From Elephas maximus indicus (Eukaryota > Chordata > Mammalia > Proboscidea > Elephantidae): a DNA stretch of 64,000 bases. The notes under the pieces were generated by a model. The model saw only the letters and a program-made list of their open reading frames with translations. It ran no database searches and was not told where the DNA came from. The DNA is taken from contig NC_064839.1 of NCBI RefSeq assembly GCF_024166365.1, positions 20,818,878 to 20,882,877 of the forward strand. Direction: 5' to 3'. The translations under genes and the position numbers were made by a program. Positions 51,157-62,171 of this stretch are shown here, piece after piece. Numbering within the stretch: position 1 is the first letter of the stretch; every line of letters starts with the position of its first letter.

Positions 51157-51318
51157 CAAAAGGCTGGCAGTTTGAACCCACCCAGTGGCTCTGTGGGAGG
51201 GAGACCTGGAAATCTGTTCCTGTAAAGATTACAGCCACGAAAACCCTATGGTACAGTTCTACTCTCTTACGTGGGGTGACTATTAGTCAAAATTGATTTG
51301 ACAGCACCCAAAGACAAC
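51157..51318 (+). mobile_element. Type M AfroSINE, 5'-truncated
   Basis: AAAAGGCTGGCAGTTTGAAC through TTGATTTGACAGCACCC. Confidence 0.82.
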
Positions 51319-51509
51319 AATCCTAACTAACTCACAGGAGGGTCGGGAGCCAGGCCATCTGGGTTGAAATCAGCCTCACCAGAAGCTATGTGGCCTTGGG
51401 CAAGAAATTCAGTTCTCTATGCCTCAGTTTCCTTATCTATAAAATGGTGACAATAACACAGTTTCTACCACATAGCATTAAAAACTTTTTTTTTTTTTAT
51501 CATGGTTAT

Positions 51510-51525
51510 ATATACATATACATAC

Positions 51526-51569
<44 letters not shown>
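51510..51569 (+). repeat. (TA)n / (CATA)n microsatellite
   Basis: ACATACATACATACATATAT type units next to the SINE. Confidence 0.9.
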
Positions 51570-51570
<1 letters not shown>

Positions 51571-51740
51571 AAAACCCAAAACCAAACTCAGTGCTGTCGA
51601 GTTGATTCCGACTTATAGTGACCCTACAGGACAGAGTAGAATTGCCCCATAGAGTTTCCAAGGAGCGCCTGGTGGATTCCAACTGCCAACCCTTTGGTTA
51701 GCAGCCATAGCACTTAACCACTACACCACCAGGGTTTCCA
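51570..51740 (-). mobile_element. Type S AfroSINE inside L1
   Basis: AAACCCAAAACCAAACTCAG through CACCACCAGGGTTTCC, inserted at the TA-rich site of the L1. Confidence 0.9.
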
Positions 51741-52446
51741 ACTATATATATATGTATACCACTTCAAGGTATACAATTCAATGACATTGATTGGTCACCA
51801 TGTTGTACAGCTGTCCCCACTCACCATTTCCAAAAGTTTTACATCACCCCAAACAGAAACTCAGTACCCATTTACCAACGATTCCCCATTCCCCTCTTTC
51901 TCTAGCCCCAGGTAGCCTAATAACCTTTTGTCTCTACACATTTACCTATTCTAGATATTTCATGTAAGTGGGATCATACAATATTTGTCCTTTTATGTTT
52001 GCCTTATTTCACTCAGCATAGTATTTCAAAGTTCATGCATGTTGTGGCATGCATTAGGACTTTATTTCTTTTTAACAGCTGGATAATATTCCATCGTATG
52101 GATATACCACATTTTGTTTATCCATTCTTATGTTCGTGGACACTTGGATTGTTTCCATCTTTTGACTATTGTGAATAATGCTGCAATGAATTTTGGTATA
52201 CAACTGTCTCAGTTGTTGCTTTGAAGTCACTTGGGTATAATCCAGGAGTGGAATTGCTGGGTCATATGGTAAGCCTATGTTTAAGTTTTTGAGCAACTGG
52301 CTGTTTTCCACAGGGGCTGCACCATTTTAGATCCCCACCAGCAACACACGAGGATAACTCATAACATTTTTGTAAGGATGAAGTAACACATGTAAAGCCC
52401 AAGAATAAAGCCTTGTACCAAGTCAGTACTCAGTAAATGTTAGAAA

Positions 52447-52990
52447 AAATTACCACAGTCCAAGGGGAAAAAGGATAAGGTCAGAGGGGACCATGATCAT
52501 GGCAGGGTGTACAACGAGTAACTGTTCATTAAGTTTCGACTAGGTTCCAGGCCCTGTGCATGCAGACAGGGCCAGCTGCACTGGTGTGCATCCTGAGCCC
52601 AGGACCTCACACTTAGAAGGGCCCTGAGCTTGTTCAGTGGTTCACTGCCGCCATCTTGAAATTCTTAATAAGTTAAAAACAGTAGGCTATGTCCATTTTG
52701 CCCTGGGCCCTGCACATTCTGTAACTGATCCTGTACGCACAGGTGGATTAAGCAAATTCCTGATCCTCAAGGGCCTTATAGGCCAGTTTATAGTCAGGGA
52801 GTGGGCCAACCAACAATGACTACAGAGATCTAAGGATCCTGGTGGAGCATTGGGCCGAAGCATGTGCTCCTGGTTGGGTGGAAGGAGCCAGGAAGACCTG
52901 CTTGATTGAGGCCACAAAGGAAACCACAGCAAAGGCTGAGCCTGGCCTACACCACCATTGGAGCCCAGAGTGGAAAACCAGCAGGGAAAC
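52447..52990. other. Unique or unclassified sequence
   Basis: No gene. 52540-52740 contains GGGCC-rich words and may be an old DNA transposon. Confidence 0.3.
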
Positions 52991-52994
52991 CATG

Positions 52995-53350
52995 TCCTGT
53001 GATGCCTTCCGCTAAAGGAATGCTGCTTGGATTTATTTTCTGCAAGAGGAATGAGGTCTTGAATTCTAAAATATTTTTGAAACCTTTGGAAAATCCCACT
53101 TTAATCACCGACGACAGTTTGACATTTTTCCAGCTGTTTAGAAGCAGTAGACAAGTCAGGTTGCTCGGCAGGGCACAGGCTGGCATGCTGGGATGTGTGT
53201 GAGTTCTAACCTCCCTCCCCTCCCTGGATCCTCGTGGCTTTGAGGAAAAAGGAAGTAAAAACTCCAGGCTCTTGGAACGTTCATGCCGGCCTGTGCCATC
53301 TGCACTTGGGAGTTTTCCTCCGGAAAGTGAAATCTTAATTGGGTAACTTC
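52995..53350. promoter_or_regulatory. Candidate conserved noncoding element
   Basis: Repeat-free with TTGGATTTATTTTCTGC, AAATCCCACTTTAATCACCG, GACAGTTTGACATTTTTCC, GTGAAATCTTAATTGGG. No convincing coding frame. About 15 kb upstream of IRX3. Confidence 0.35.
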
Positions 53351-53367
53351 TCCCTTCCTGTTTCTAG

Positions 53368-53430
53368 ATCCATGGACTCACTTCCTTCTCACCAGGGATC
53401 CATGGACTCACTTCCTTCTCACCAGGGCAC
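53368..53430 (+). repeat. 31-bp tandem duplication
   Basis: GATCCATGGACTCACTTCCT ... CACCAGG occurs twice in direct succession without divergence. Confidence 0.9.
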
Positions 53431-53499
53431 CAATCTAGTAGCTTTTATATCCTTTCCTCATTAAATCCATCTCCTGGTGGGGCCACCACCACCGCCGCC

Positions 53500-53698
53500 A
53501 CTGGTTGTCATTGAGTCTGACTCACAGTGATCCCATGTGTGTCAGAGTAGAACTGTGCTCCACAGGGTTTTCAATGGCTGATTTTTCGGAAGAAGATCAC
53601 CAGGCTTTTCTTCTGAGAAGCCTCTGGGTGGACTTGAACCTCCAACCTTTTGGTTAGCGGCCAAGCGCTTAACGCTTTGTGCCATCCAGGGACTCCTC
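53500..53698 (-). mobile_element. Type L AfroSINE
   Basis: TGGTTGTCATTGAGTCTGAC through GTGCCATCCAGGGACTCC, preceded by a (CCACCG)n-like run. Confidence 0.88.
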
Positions 53699-53824
53699 TT
53701 GGTTGAAAGGATTGTTTTATTGGCTCTTTGGGTACCAGTGAGAATCATTTGTTTCCTTCCGTGGGGAAACCAAGACATGGTGTAGGTTATAATCCAGGGG
53801 CCATCATGACCTGGCCCACTGGCT

Positions 53825-54000
53825 ACCAGTAAGCGCTCAGATCCCAGCTCTGCCTATTTTCTTACTCTCTGGGGGATCTTGGGAAACTAACTAGCTCTGT
53901 GCCTCAGTTTCCCAACTTGTAAAATGGTGTGAGGAGAATTCAATGACTCAGTACATGTAAAGTACTTAGAACACATAATTTAATGTTAGGCTTATAGTCG
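53825..54000 (+). mobile_element. MIR SINE
   Basis: CAGATCCCAGCTCTGCC, GTGCCTCAGTTTCCCAACTT, GTACATGTAAAGTACTTAG. Confidence 0.7.
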
Positions 54001-54058
54001 AGTATTTAACATATTTTTCAAGACAGCTTTTGCATTTATTATTATGGATGGATGTTCT

Positions 54059-54253
54059 AGAGCCCTGGTGGCGTAGTGGTTAAGCACAAAATTTGGCTGA
54101 TTGAACCCACCAGCGGCTCTGTGGGAGAAAGATATGGCAGTCTGCTTCCATAAAGATTTACAGGCTTGGAAACCCTATGGGCAGTTCTCTGTCCTATAGG
54201 GTCCTTATGAGTCAGAATCGACTCGACAGCAAAGGGTTTTTTTTTTTTTTTTA
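54059..54253 (+). mobile_element. Type M AfroSINE with 11-bp TSD
   Basis: Flanked by ATGGATGTTCT at 54048-54058 and 54254-54264. AGAGCCCTGGTGGCGTAGTG to a T-run. Part of the tRNA-like stem is altered. Confidence 0.92.
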
Positions 54254-54334
54254 ATGGATGTTCTGATACCTTCATTATCATAATCCTCTCCATAAAAACT
54301 AACAGGCATAGTCACTCTCTGCTGTTTTAAGCCC

Positions 54335-54545
54335 ATTACAAATGTTAGCTCATTTAAACCTCAAAACAACCCCGTGGAGTAGGGACTGTTGTTTTCCCCA
54401 TTTTATAGACAAGGAAAACTGAGGCACAAAGAGGTTAAATAACTTGCTTGTGGCCACACAGCTAATAAGGGGCAGAGCCAGGATTCATACTCAGGTTTCA
54501 GGCTCCAAAATGCCCACATTTAACCACCGTGCTCTGCTAATATGT
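54335..54545 (-). mobile_element. MIR SINE, near full length
   Basis: GCTCATTTAAACCTCAAAAC, CTGAGGCACAAAGAGGTTAA, GGCCACACAGCTAATAAGGG, TTAACCACCGTGCTCTGC. Confidence 0.82.
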
Positions 54546-54624
54546 ATGACTCGTCCCTTGTTGGGCAGTTAGAGTTTTTCCTTTTTCATTAAAAAAATGT
54601 TAATTTCTTATCCAAGAATAATGA

Positions 54625-54970
54625 GTTGTTGTTGTTAGCTCCCATCAGGTTGGCTCCCAACTCATGGCAACCCCATGCCCAACAGAACGAAATGCTGTTC
54701 AGACTTGCACCATCCCCAGGGTCATGGATAGGACCGTTGTGGTCTTTAGGGTTTTCGCTGGCTGATTTTCGGAAGAGAATCACCAGACCTTTCTCTCTAG
54801 TCCATCTTAGTCAGGAAGCTCTCCTGAAACCTGTTCAACATCACAGCAACATGGAAGCCTCCAGTGACAGACAGGCAGTGGTTGGGCCTGAGGTGCCTCG
54901 GCCAGATATCGAACCCAGGTCTTCTGCATCGCAGGTGAGAATTCGACTGCTGAACCCCCACCATCCTCAA
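54625..54970 (-). mobile_element. Type G SINE with preserved tRNA-Gly-like head
   Basis: GTTGTTGTTAGCTCCCATCA ... and, at the far end, the reverse of the head (ATCGAACCCAGGTCTTCTGC, GGTGAGAATTCGACTGCTGA). Together with 701-1056 it defines the family's 5' end. Confidence 0.82.
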
Positions 54971-54984
54971 GAATAATATATGTA

Positions 54985-55525
54985 TGTGAAATGCGTGTAT
55001 CAAAAATGTAGGACAGGAGTTTTTACAAAGTGATAACACCCATGTAACCAGCATCTAGATCCAGACACAGAAGATGTCCAGCCCCTCAAAAGCCCCCCGA
55101 GTCTCCTTCCAGTCACTACCTCACCTCCAAGGATAACCACCACTTGACTTCCACTAGCATGGATTAGTTAGCCTATTTTCATACTTTGTGAAAATAGAAT
55201 CATATGGCATGAGTTCTTTTGTGTCTGGCACCTTTCGCTCAGCATTACGTTTGTGAGATTCATCCATGTTGTTGTTTGTGGCTGTAGATCATTTATTGTC
55301 ATTACTATTTGTGTTCCATTTGCAGACTATCTCTTCTACTGTTGGCGGCCATTGAGGGTAGTTTTCATGAGTGGTGCTGTTAGCGACATTCTAGTGTGTG
55401 CCCTTTGGTGGACATATATTCACATTTCTGCTGGGTGTATGCCTAGGAGTGGAACTGCTGGATCGTAAGGTCTGCATAAGCCCAGCTTCTGTAGGTACTG
55501 CCAAACAGTGTTCCAACATTTTTTT
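54985..55525 (-). mobile_element. L1 fragment (antisense 3' region)
   Basis: GATTCATCCATGTTGTTG, GGTGTATGCCTAGGAGTGGA, ACTGCTGGATCGTAAGG, CTGCCAAACAGTGTTCCAAC. Confidence 0.7.
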
Positions 55526-55539
55526 TTTTTTTTTCCAGG

Positions 55540-55915
55540 ACATTGTGTGATGTTGGGAATGAAATTAGGGGCTGGGAATTTTGTGATGAATTTCTCTTCT
55601 TGGCAACTGACTGGAAATAAAAGATGTCATTTGGACCTGGTGGAAGACAGAGTCACCAAGCCATGCCAGGGACTTATTTATGGGGTTTTGTTAAACATCC
55701 CACCTTTCTTTAATTTCTGCAGGATATCCTCTTCCTGCAAACTGGGCCAAAAGGGCAGGCCATGTGGGTTTCATGATGTCACTTGTTAGAGCTGAAAGGC
55801 AAAGGAGTCAGCTAAAAGCAGTGGGGCTGATGCTGAAAACGTTACCCCAGGGAGGGCACAGCCTGGCATCCAACCTCTTTTGACAGTCTCTGAACCCACC
55901 ATGCACGATCAAGTG
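55540..55915. other. Unique sequence, weak regulatory candidate
   Basis: No repeat. GGGACTTATTTATGGGG and TTTCTTTAATTTCTGCAGG occur. No gene called. Confidence 0.25.
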
Positions 55916-55919
55916 GCTC

Positions 55920-56400
55920 ATCCACTCGCTCATTTGCCAAACATCTATTGAGCACCCCCTGGGTGGCCAGGCACAAACTGGGTGTCAGGGACACGGTGGA
56001 GTACAGACCAGGTCCTTTCCTCTCTGAGCTTACATTCTCTTAGGGGTTGTTGTTAGTTGCCCTCGAGTCAATTCTGACTCATGGTGACTCTATGCGTGCA
56101 AAATAGAATGGCTCCATAGGGTTTTCAAGACTGTGCCCTTTTGGAAGCAGATCACCAGGCCTGTCTTCCAAGGCACCTCTGGGTGTGTTCGAACCACCAA
56201 CCTTTAGGCTAGTAGTCGAGCACTTAACTCCTCTTGGGGGAGACAGATATAAACATGGACATGAATAAATTTAAAAAATTATTTTCAGAGCATGATAAGA
56301 AAATGAAAAGAATAAATCAGGGAAATGGGGAAGAAAGTGCTTGGGAAGGGAGGCAGCACTGGAGACAGGGTCCAGGGAAACCTGGCTAGTGAACATCATT
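55920..56400. mobile_element. L2-like repeat split by a SINE
   Basis: CATCTATTGAGCACCCCCTG ... CTGAGCTTACATTCTCTTAG before, and GGGGGAGACAGATATAAACA after, the SINE. Confidence 0.6.
56045..56229 (-). mobile_element. Type L AfroSINE inserted in an L2-like repeat
   Basis: TTGTTGTTAGTTGCCCTCGA through GTCGAGCACTTAACTCCT. CTCTTAGGGG and CTCTTGGGGG flank it. Head truncated. Confidence 0.85.
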
Positions 56401-56404
56401 TATT

Positions 56405-57630
56405 GGTTTAGAAATATCTGTTGACCGGGGCCAGCCTCATGGGCGTGCAGTCCTGCACACTTGGTTTAATGTTCAACTCTTGCGGTCATAAAATAATTTT
56501 TGAACAAGGGCCCCACATTTTCATTTTGCTCTGAGCTATGTAGCTGGTCCTGCCAGGTTGTTGAGGTTCCTGGAGAGGATGAAAGAATCCTGCCATCTCT
56601 GCTGGGGTCAGGATGGAGGGAGCCAGTGGTGAACATAGAAACTGAATGCCAAATACCCCGAAGTAGCTAAACCTTGAAGACAGCAAGGATGTCCTCAGTT
56701 TCCCCTCATCCCTCCCCTCCAAGCTCATTTCTCTAAAATAAAAAAAAAACCTCACAAATTCTGAACCTGGCTCTGAAGCTTCGTTGAGAGCAAATCAGGA
56801 TCCCAATGGCACAGTTGCTTTTGATGTGGGCTTTTCATGGCTTAGAAACCCTGCAGTTCCGTCCCTGGAGGCCCCAGGTGATTAATGGTAAGGGGGGTTT
56901 CTCCATTGTGCGAGCCAGAAGGAAGGAAGGAAGAGCACTGTAAAAGGAGAGGGTGTCCAAGAGCCGGGCACTTGTACTTCAAGGCCCCCGGGAGGGAAGT
57001 TTAACTCTTCGGCAGAGTGGCTGGCTGGGGTAGCTTGGGGAGCCGGATGGGCTGGTGACCTGGGTCGGGTCAACAGGCTGTGACCCCGGTCATCTCTGCT
57101 CTGCTTTGATGATCCAGCCACTGCATCAAGTGCAGCTGAGCCCCAGGGAGCTGCTGCTGAAAATCTGAAACTGATGAAATCCGAATCCTGGACTAGTCCA
57201 CCAGGATGTTCAGCATCCCAGGGACCCCATGTCCCAGCCACACTTGCAGGGCCCAGGGCAACTGTGGGTGGGGCCTCTCAGAGGCAAGGAGGGACCCCAT
57301 TTCTACTCTCATGAGCTTCCCAGCCATTTCAAAAAGTGAAGACATGCCAAGAGAAGGCTCGAAAAGGTTGTGGTTCATTTAAACATTTACCACAAACAAA
57401 TAAGCACATTTAACAAACACAACCCAGCACGTCAGACACGTGATATGTAAGTATGATAAGATTTTGTGTTTGCATTTATAGTCATTTTTTTTTTTTTTTT
57501 TTTATAACTAGTCAGCTAACCCATGGGTGACGGGAACTGATGGTTTAACACCCATGTCCCCTCCCCCCGTACTCGTGATTGTGACGCATACCCTACGAGT
57601 TTCCTCAGAAGACCCCAGGGAGGTTGGCCC
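56405..57630. other. Unique intergenic sequence
   Basis: No gene recognised. The 119-codon minus-strand frame at 56882-57241 has no domain. A T-run lies at 57486-57504. Confidence 0.35.
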
Positions 57631-57635
57631 CAGTG

Positions 57636-57840
57636 GCCCAAGTGCTGTTGAGCTGATTCCAACTCATGGCGACCCCACCTGTGTCAGAGTAAAACTGTGA
57701 CCCATAGGGTTTTCAATGGCTGATTTTTCAGAAGTAGATCCCCAGGCCTTCCTTCCAAGGCCCCTCTGGGTGGATTCAAACCTCCAATCTTTTGGTGAGC
57801 AACCAAGTACTTTACCTGTGTGCACCACCTGGGGACTCCA
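57636..57840 (-). mobile_element. Type L AfroSINE
   Basis: AAGTGCTGTTGAGCTGATTC through GCACCACCTGGGGACTCC. Confidence 0.86.
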
Positions 57841-57927
57841 GCCCAATCATTGGTTTTTCTCCCTTCTCTGCCTTGCCTTCCCCGCTGCCTCACTTGTGCT
57901 TCCTGGGATCACCTCGCAAATACTGTA

Positions 57928-58080
57928 CCAAACTTGTTGCTGTCCAGTTGATTCTGACTCACAGCAACCCTACAGAGTAGAACTGCCCCATAGGGTTTCC
58001 AAGGAGTGGCTGGTGGATTTGAATTCCTGACCTTTTGGTTAGCAGCTGAGCTCTTAACCATTGCGCCACCAGGGCTCCTC
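57928..58080 (-). mobile_element. Type S AfroSINE
   Basis: CAAACTTGTTGCTGTCCAGT through GCGCCACCAGGGCTCCTC. Confidence 0.9.
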
Positions 58081-58084
58081 TCAA

Positions 58085-59000
58085 TTTCTTTCTCAGGGTC
58101 TGCTTTTGGGGACCCCAAATTAGGACACTACCTTGGCAACTTGGACCTGCCATGCCAGCCCCAGCACCCACCTGACTCCCTGCCAGTTTCTCTATTGCAA
58201 TCCTAAGTTAAAGTTTTAAACCATTGATACCAACTTGCTCTGTGACCTTAGGTAGTTTGCTCTATCTCTGTGGGGCCTAGCTTGCTCATTCATTAGGTGA
58301 GGCTAATCACGTAGATTCCTCCAATTTTTCAACATGGTTCTGAGGGTTGGATGCCATAATAGATGGAGCAAGAGTAAAGAGGAAGGAAGTGTCTGAAGCT
58401 GAGGTGGCCGATAGCTTCTCTGTGGCCTGCCTGTGATTCAGTCCCACCTCTGCTAACAACGCCTCCACTTTCTTGAGGAACTACATCTTTCTCAACCTCA
58501 GACCTGTTTTGAGATGGTCCAGATACTACTCTGGTTCAAGGGGTTGGCGTGTAACTCAGGTCTTGCCAGTAAGCATATTTATTGTCACAAGCCATAGTGA
58601 GGGATTCAGGACCGAGCACAAGACTCAAGTTAGTTCCGTGATACTAAATCCTGTTTTTGTCATTGTTGTTTTTACCCTGAAACTATTAGAAAAAGAGACA
58701 CTCTTTCTGCTAGGGATGGTTGAACTGGTGGGATACAGGCATGGAGCTGAGGTGGTCATCTGCTACCACAAGGGGAAGATCCTGTAGATAGTGAAGACAA
58801 CACAGAGATCAGCAGAATGAGACATACACGAAGCTTGGGGGTGAGGGAGAGAATGTGCCTGATGGCATTATTACACACAGCTAGAGCTCCTGGATCTAGC
58901 CATGCCTGAAATCCATACATTTTCCATATTTGCTTAAGTCACTTAGAATTGAGTTTCTGTTTCTTATTACCAAGAGACCTAACAAATATATCTACTTTAA
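58085..59000. other. Unique intergenic sequence
   Basis: No gene recognised. 58235-58345 may be a very decayed MIR. Confidence 0.3.
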
Positions 59001-59004
59001 TTTT

Positions 59005-59198
59005 ACCACTGCCGTGGGGTCAATTCTGACTCCTAGTGACCCTATAGGACAGGGCAGAACTTTCCCATGGCGTTTCCAAAGCTGTCATCTTTACAGAAGC
59101 AGGCTGCCACACCTTTCTCCCATGGAGCAGCTGGTGAGTTGGAACTGCTGACCTTCCGGTTGGCAGCTGAGTGTTTTAACCACTGCACCACCATGCTG
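59005..59198 (-). mobile_element. Type M AfroSINE
   Basis: CACTGCCGTGGGGTCAATTC through CCACTGCACCACCATGC. Confidence 0.86.
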
Positions 59199-59199
59199 G

Positions 59200-59560
59200 G
59201 TGGTTAATATTTGATGTTCTTTTTAGTTCTGCCTCCCCAACTAGACTGTAAGTTCCCCGTTCTATGGTTGCTAGGTTTTGTGGTCTGTGTTGACTGGTGA
59301 CTGTGAGTCTGTTGAACATAGCAAGTCAGGGACAAAAGGACAGGAGGACTGGAGGAAAGCAGGAGTGCACTTGGAGACAAGGGCGATTGATTACTTGTGT
59401 CTTCACACATCACTCTATGCAGCCTCTGGCCTGGAGGCTGAGGTTATCACAGTGGGTAACATTCTTTCTAGTCTCATGGCACTCACAGTTGAGTGGGGAA
59501 AACAGGTGTTGAACCAGTCACTACAGTAATAATGTATTATGGATATAGCTATCTCAAAAA
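59200..59560. other. Unique intergenic sequence
   Basis: No gene or repeat recognised. Confidence 0.3.
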
Positions 59561-59564
59561 AAAA

Positions 59565-59623
59565 AAAAAACTCATTGCTGTCGAGTCGATTATATATATA
59601 TATACCCATAGATTATATATATA
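59565..59623 (-). mobile_element. AfroSINE 3' end remnant and (TA)n
   Basis: A-run, ATTGCTGTCGAGTCGATTA, then TA repeats. Only about 25 bp of SINE remain before the TA tract. Confidence 0.65.
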
Positions 59624-60750
59624 TATGCTAATATCAGATAGATCTTGGCTGAAAACAGAGAAAATACCAGAAAGATGTTTACCTGTGTTTTATTGACTAT
59701 GCAAAGGCATTCGACTCCATGGATCATAACAAATTATGGATAACATTGCAAAGAATGGGAATTCCAGAACACTCCATTGTGCTCATGAGGAAACTGTACT
59801 TAGGCCAAGAGGCAGCCGTTCGAACAGAACAAGGGGATGCTGCGTGGTTTAAAGTCAGGAAAGGTGTGCATCAGGGTTGTATCTTTTCACCATACTTATT
59901 CAATCTGTATGCTGGGGAAATAATCCTAGAAGCTGGACTATATGCAGAAGAATAGGGCATCAGGATTGGAGGAAGACTCATTAAAAACCTGTAATATGTA
60001 GATGGACACAGCCTTGCTTGCTGAAAATGAAGAGGACTTGAAGCACTTACTGATGAAGATCAAAGTATGGATTGCATCTCAACATAAAGAAAACAAAAAT
60101 TCTCACAACTGGACCAATAAGCAACATCACGATAAACGGAGAAAACAATGAAGTTGTCAAGGATTTCATTTTACATGGTTCCACAATCAATGACCACAGA
60201 AGCAGCAGTCAAGAAATCAAACAACGTATTGCATGGGGCAAATCTGCTGCAAAAGACCTGTTTAAAGTGTTCAAAAGCGAAGATGTCACTTTGAGAGCTG
60301 AGGTCCACCTGACTCAAGCCACAGTGTTTTCAGTCACCTCATATGCATATGAAAGCTGGACAATGAATAAGGAAGACGGAAGAAGAATTGATGCCTTTGA
60401 ATTAGGGTGTTGGTGAAGAATATTGAATATACCATGGACTGCCAGAAAAAGGAACAAATCTGTCTTGGAAGAAGTATAGCCAGAATGCTCTTTAGAAGTG
60501 AGGATGGCAAGACTTTGTCTTAAGCACTTTGGATATGTGAGACCAGCAGGGCCCAATCACTGGAGAAGCACATCATGCTTGGTAAAGCAGAGGGTCAGCG
60601 AAAAAGAAGATGACCCTCAACGAGATGGGTTGACACAGTGGCTGTAAGAATGGGTTTAAGCATAACAACGTTTATGAGGGTGGCACAGTACTGGGCGGTA
60701 TTTTGTTCTGTCGTACACAGGGTTGGACCTGACTTGATAGCACCTAACAA
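59624..60750 (+). mobile_element. RTE (BovB-like) LINE fragment, decayed
   Basis: Homologous throughout to the second half of 11165-13217: a reverse transcriptase part (DYAKAFDSMDHNKLW at about 59692-59736, KVRKGVHQGCIFSPYLFNLYA around 59845-59910), then the C-terminal region (60072-60416). Stops at 59953-59955, TAA near 59991 and TGA near 60416 break the frame, and the YADD motif region is altered (TATGTAGATGG). The position that is a stop after YAKAFD in the first copy is sense here, so the two decayed independently. The 3' end (GACTTGATAGCACCTAACAA) is the shared RTE/SINE tail. Confidence 0.87.
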
Positions 60751-60787
60751 GTATATATATAAGTATATGTATGTGTGTCTGTATATC
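60751..60787 (+). repeat. (TA)n / (TG)n-like microsatellite
   Basis: TATATATAAGTATATGTATG type units after the RTE tail. Confidence 0.8.
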
Positions 60788-61251
60788 TGTCATGGTTAAA
60801 GTTATGTGTCAATTTGGCTAGACCATGATTCTCAGTGGTTTGGCAGATATTGTGTTATCATCCTCCATTTTGTGATCTGATGTGAGCAGCCAATCTGGAT
60901 GTGGATGTGGACTGCATCCAATATATATGGATGCTCTGGTAAAGCTCACTCTCTCTAGATCCTGCATTTGATCCTGCATTTGCCTTGTCGTCCTCTGAGC
61001 CCCAGATCTTGGAATGTGAGCCAGCAGCCTGCCTGCTGACCTGTAGATTTTGGGTTCGTCAGCCCTTGCTACTACGTGAGTCAGGTGAAGCCTCCAATCT
61101 GCCAATGACCCATGGATTTAGGACTTGCCAGCTTCCATAATTGTGTGAGCCATTTCCTTGAAATAAATCTCTCTCTTTAAATATTATTTATATAAGGAAG
61201 TAAATATTATTCATATGTTTTTACATATATATACATATATACACACATATA

Positions 61252-61405
61252 TGGAGCCCTGGTGGCACAGTAATTAAGCAGTCTGCTGCTAACCAAAAGA
61301 TTGGCAGTTTGAATCCACCAGCCACTCCTTGGAAACCCTATGGGGCAGTTCTACTCTGTCCTGTAGGGTTGCTATGAGTCAAAATTGACTTGATGACAAT
61401 GGGTT
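61252..61405 (+). mobile_element. Type S AfroSINE
   Basis: GGAGCCCTGGTGGCACAGTA through GACTTGATGACAATGGGTT. Confidence 0.92.
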
Positions 61406-61428
61406 ATATATACACATATATTTATAGT

Positions 61429-61622
61429 AGCCCTGGTGGTACAGTGGTTAAGCACTCGGCTGCTAACCAAAAGGTCGGTGGTTCAAACCCACCAGCTGCT
61501 CTGCAGGAGAAAGATGTGGCAGTCTGTTTCCATAAAGATTTAAGGTCTTGAAAACCCTGTGGGGCAGTTCAAGTCTGTCCTATAGGGTCACTATGAGTTG
61601 AAATTTACTCGACAGCAATAGA
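61429..61622 (+). mobile_element. Type M AfroSINE
   Basis: AGCCCTGGTGGTACAGTGG through TTTACTCGACAGCAATAG. Sits 23 bp after the previous copy in the same orientation. Confidence 0.92.
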
Positions 61623-61683
61623 TAGGAATGTCCCCCAAGGGGCTTCCTTCTTCACATGGTAGAGAACCTAGCCTAAGACACTA

Positions 61684-61728
<45 letters not shown>
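61684..61728 (+). repeat. (TG)n(TA)n microsatellite
   Basis: TGTGTGTGTGTG then TATATATATATA. Confidence 0.95.
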
Positions 61729-61736
<8 letters not shown>

Positions 61737-61739
61737 CTC

Positions 61740-62047
61740 TCAAAACCTTTAAGATGGATCCGATTCATAACCCACTTCTTCAAATCCCCTTTTCTCCCTT
61801 CTCTTATTCTCTCACATCCGCAGCTGCTGTGGACGCGCTCACTCTTCAAAGCCACCCAAATCTGTTCCTCTTCTCCAGCCTACATGGCGTTTCCTCTTCT
61901 TCCTTTCCACATGTCACCCTTTATGGCCTTTCCACCAGATGTTGTCCCAGAATTTCTGCTCTGTCTGGAGAACAGGCTAGGAGAGAAGCGCTGGAGAACA
62001 TGATCCCTCTTTGCCTCCAGTCGTTCCTCACTCTTCATGGAGGGATT
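61740..62047. other. Unique intergenic sequence
   Basis: No gene or repeat recognised. Confidence 0.3.
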
Positions 62048-62171
62048 CCTGCCGAGATCATGATGAGTGAGCTAAGGGCCTTGGCTAGCACAAGGGTCTG
62101 GGTTTGGATCCTGCCGAGATCATGATGAGTGAGCTAAGGGCCTTGGCTAGCACAAGGTTCTGGGTTCGGAT
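62048..62171 (+). repeat. 62-bp tandem duplication
   Basis: CCTGCCGAGATCATGATGAG ... TCTGGGTTYGGAT occurs twice with period 62 and two or three differences. It includes the 5' edge of a MIR. Confidence 0.9.

Larger units (their letters stand above)
51490..52355 (-). mobile_element. L1 fragment (antisense 3' region)
   Basis: CATTTACCTATTCTAGATAT, TAACAGCTGGATAATATTCC, GCTGCAATGAATTTTGGTAT and GGAGTGGAATTGCTGGGTCA match antisense L1 3' sequence. It contains a (TA)n run and a SINE. Confidence 0.75.
51335..52445 (+). mobile_element. MIR split by L1 and SINE
   Basis: 51335-51480 (GAGCCAGGCCATCTGGGTTG, CCTCAGTTTCCTTATCTATA) and 52358-52445 (CATGTAAAGCCC, GTCAGTACTCAGTAAATGTT) are the two ends of one MIR. 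Confidence 0.65.
60788..61680 (+). mobile_element. MaLR-like LTR split by two SINEs
   Basis: 60788-61251 (TGTCATGGTTAAAGTTATGT, TTCTCAGTGGTTTGGCAG, GAGCCATTTCCTTGAAATAA) and 61626-61680 (AGAGAACCTAGCCTAAGACA). TG...CA ends. Same family as 15622-16119. Contains a 19-bp local duplication (GATCCTGCATTTGATCCTGC) at about 60959-60980. Confidence 0.7.
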
